From Flaccisagitta enflata (lineage: Eukaryota; Chaetognatha; Sagittoidea; Aphragmophora): a stretch of DNA of 64,000 nt. Shown in pieces: positions 63,455 through 64,000 of this stretch. Location of the stretch: contig OZ231126.1 of NCBI GenBank assembly GCA_965153355.1, positions 57,908,001 to 57,972,000 of the forward strand. The letters are read 5' to 3'. The notes beneath the pieces were generated by a model. That model made no database searches and had not been told where the DNA came from. It worked only from the letters and a program-made list of their open reading frames with translations. The position numbers and the translations under genes were made by a program. How positions within the stretch are numbered: the stretch's first letter is position 1; each line of letters begins with the position of its first letter.

Positions 63455-63960
63455 CACACAACTATGTACATATTCCTTCCTTCCTTCCTTCCTTCTTTCC
63501 CTCCTTCCTTCCCCCTTCTTTCTATCATTTCTTCCTTCCTCCTTTCTTTCATACCCTACATTCCACAACGCAATTTCCACAATGTTCCACTATGTGCCAC
63601 AATGCTCAAAAATGTCCCACAATGTCCCACTATGTTCCACAATGTTTTTAAAATATAAATACATCAATATATTCTAAAAATACCCAAAAATACCTGAAAA
63701 TACCTACAAATACCTGCAAATACCAAAAAAAAATATCCAATGTACCCAAAAATACCCAAAAACACCCAAAAAAAAACCAAAAATACCCCAAAACACCCAA
63801 AACACTCAAAAATACCCAAAAATACCTGAAAATACCCAAAAGTATCTGAAAGTACCCTAAAATACCTTAAGTACCTGAAATAACTTAAGTACCCTAAAGT
63901 ACCCTGAAGTACCCTAAAGTACCCTGAAATACCCTAGAGTACCTTAACGTACCTTAAAAA
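63455..63960. repeat. (TTCC)n then CCCACAATGT and AAATACCC simple repeats
   Basis: CTTCCTTC (63470-63545), CCACAATGTTCCACTATGT units (63560-63645), then AAAAATACCCAAAAATACC and AAGTACCCTGAAGTACCC units to 63960. Non-coding. Confidence 0.85.
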
Positions 63961-64000
63961 AACTTAAAAAGTCATAATTTCAAAAACGTGACGGACCGAC

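Larger units (their letters stand above)
60707..64000. other. Cyclin T intron (open at the right edge), repeats only
   Basis: No further cyclin T exon found. It contains an R1 repeat start (60720-60770), a full R1 repeat (61195-61396), an R2 repeat (61568-61690) and three long microsatellite tracts. Confidence 0.65.

Overview
The window is animal nuclear DNA, most likely from a marine invertebrate. Evidence: spliceosomal GT-AG introns, metazoan-specific proteins (KANSL1, ARMC2, cyclin T), a CR1-type LINE and AT-rich introns dense with transposons and microsatellites. The species cannot be named from the sequence. No bacterial, plastid or viral genes were seen.

Layout. (1) 1-6892, + strand: last three exons of a bromodomain protein whose 5' end lies outside the window. 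(2) 18644-8080, - strand: a complete ten-exon ARMC2 gene (922 codons), convergent with the bromodomain gene. (3) 20960-46796, + strand: an apparently complete 17-exon KANSL1 gene (about 1,897 residues), divergent from ARMC2 across 2.3 kb. (4) 51889 to the right edge, + strand: cyclin T. Nine exons are present, giving the whole cyclin fold and the start of the C-terminal tail; the 3' end is outside. A small ORF of unknown nature (51782-51471, - strand) sits head to head with it. Exons were joined by hand. Every junction keeps phase, and each gene was recognised by collinear similarity to the known family.

Functions. Three of the four genes act in chromatin and transcription: acetyl-lysine reading (bromodomain), the MOF/KAT8 NSL acetyltransferase complex (KANSL1) and P-TEFb (cyclin T). 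ARMC2 serves motile cilia and the sperm flagellum, and a perfect RFX X-box lies just upstream of its start. No operon-like link between the genes is implied.

Repeats make up most of the remainder. There is a nearly full-length CR1-like LINE (38.55-43.05 kb) with one frameshift, and a 3.1-kb DNA transposon (53.9-57.0 kb) with 7-bp target duplications and an unrecognised, broken ORF, itself interrupted by an 8-bp-TSD element. Three MITEs (8.6, 10.8 and 33.1 kb) have CAGGG ends and 6-bp target duplications. Two long palindromes lie at 36.3-37.6 and 48.4-50.35 kb. A set of short dispersed repeats shares a start (ACAAGGCC-like), GGAC/GACC tracts and a 3' hairpin followed by CTAAAAA. Large minisatellite and microsatellite tracts fill several introns. 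The most likely undescribed items are the hairpin-CTAAAAA repeat group, the 6-bp-TSD MITE group and the 3.1-kb transposon.
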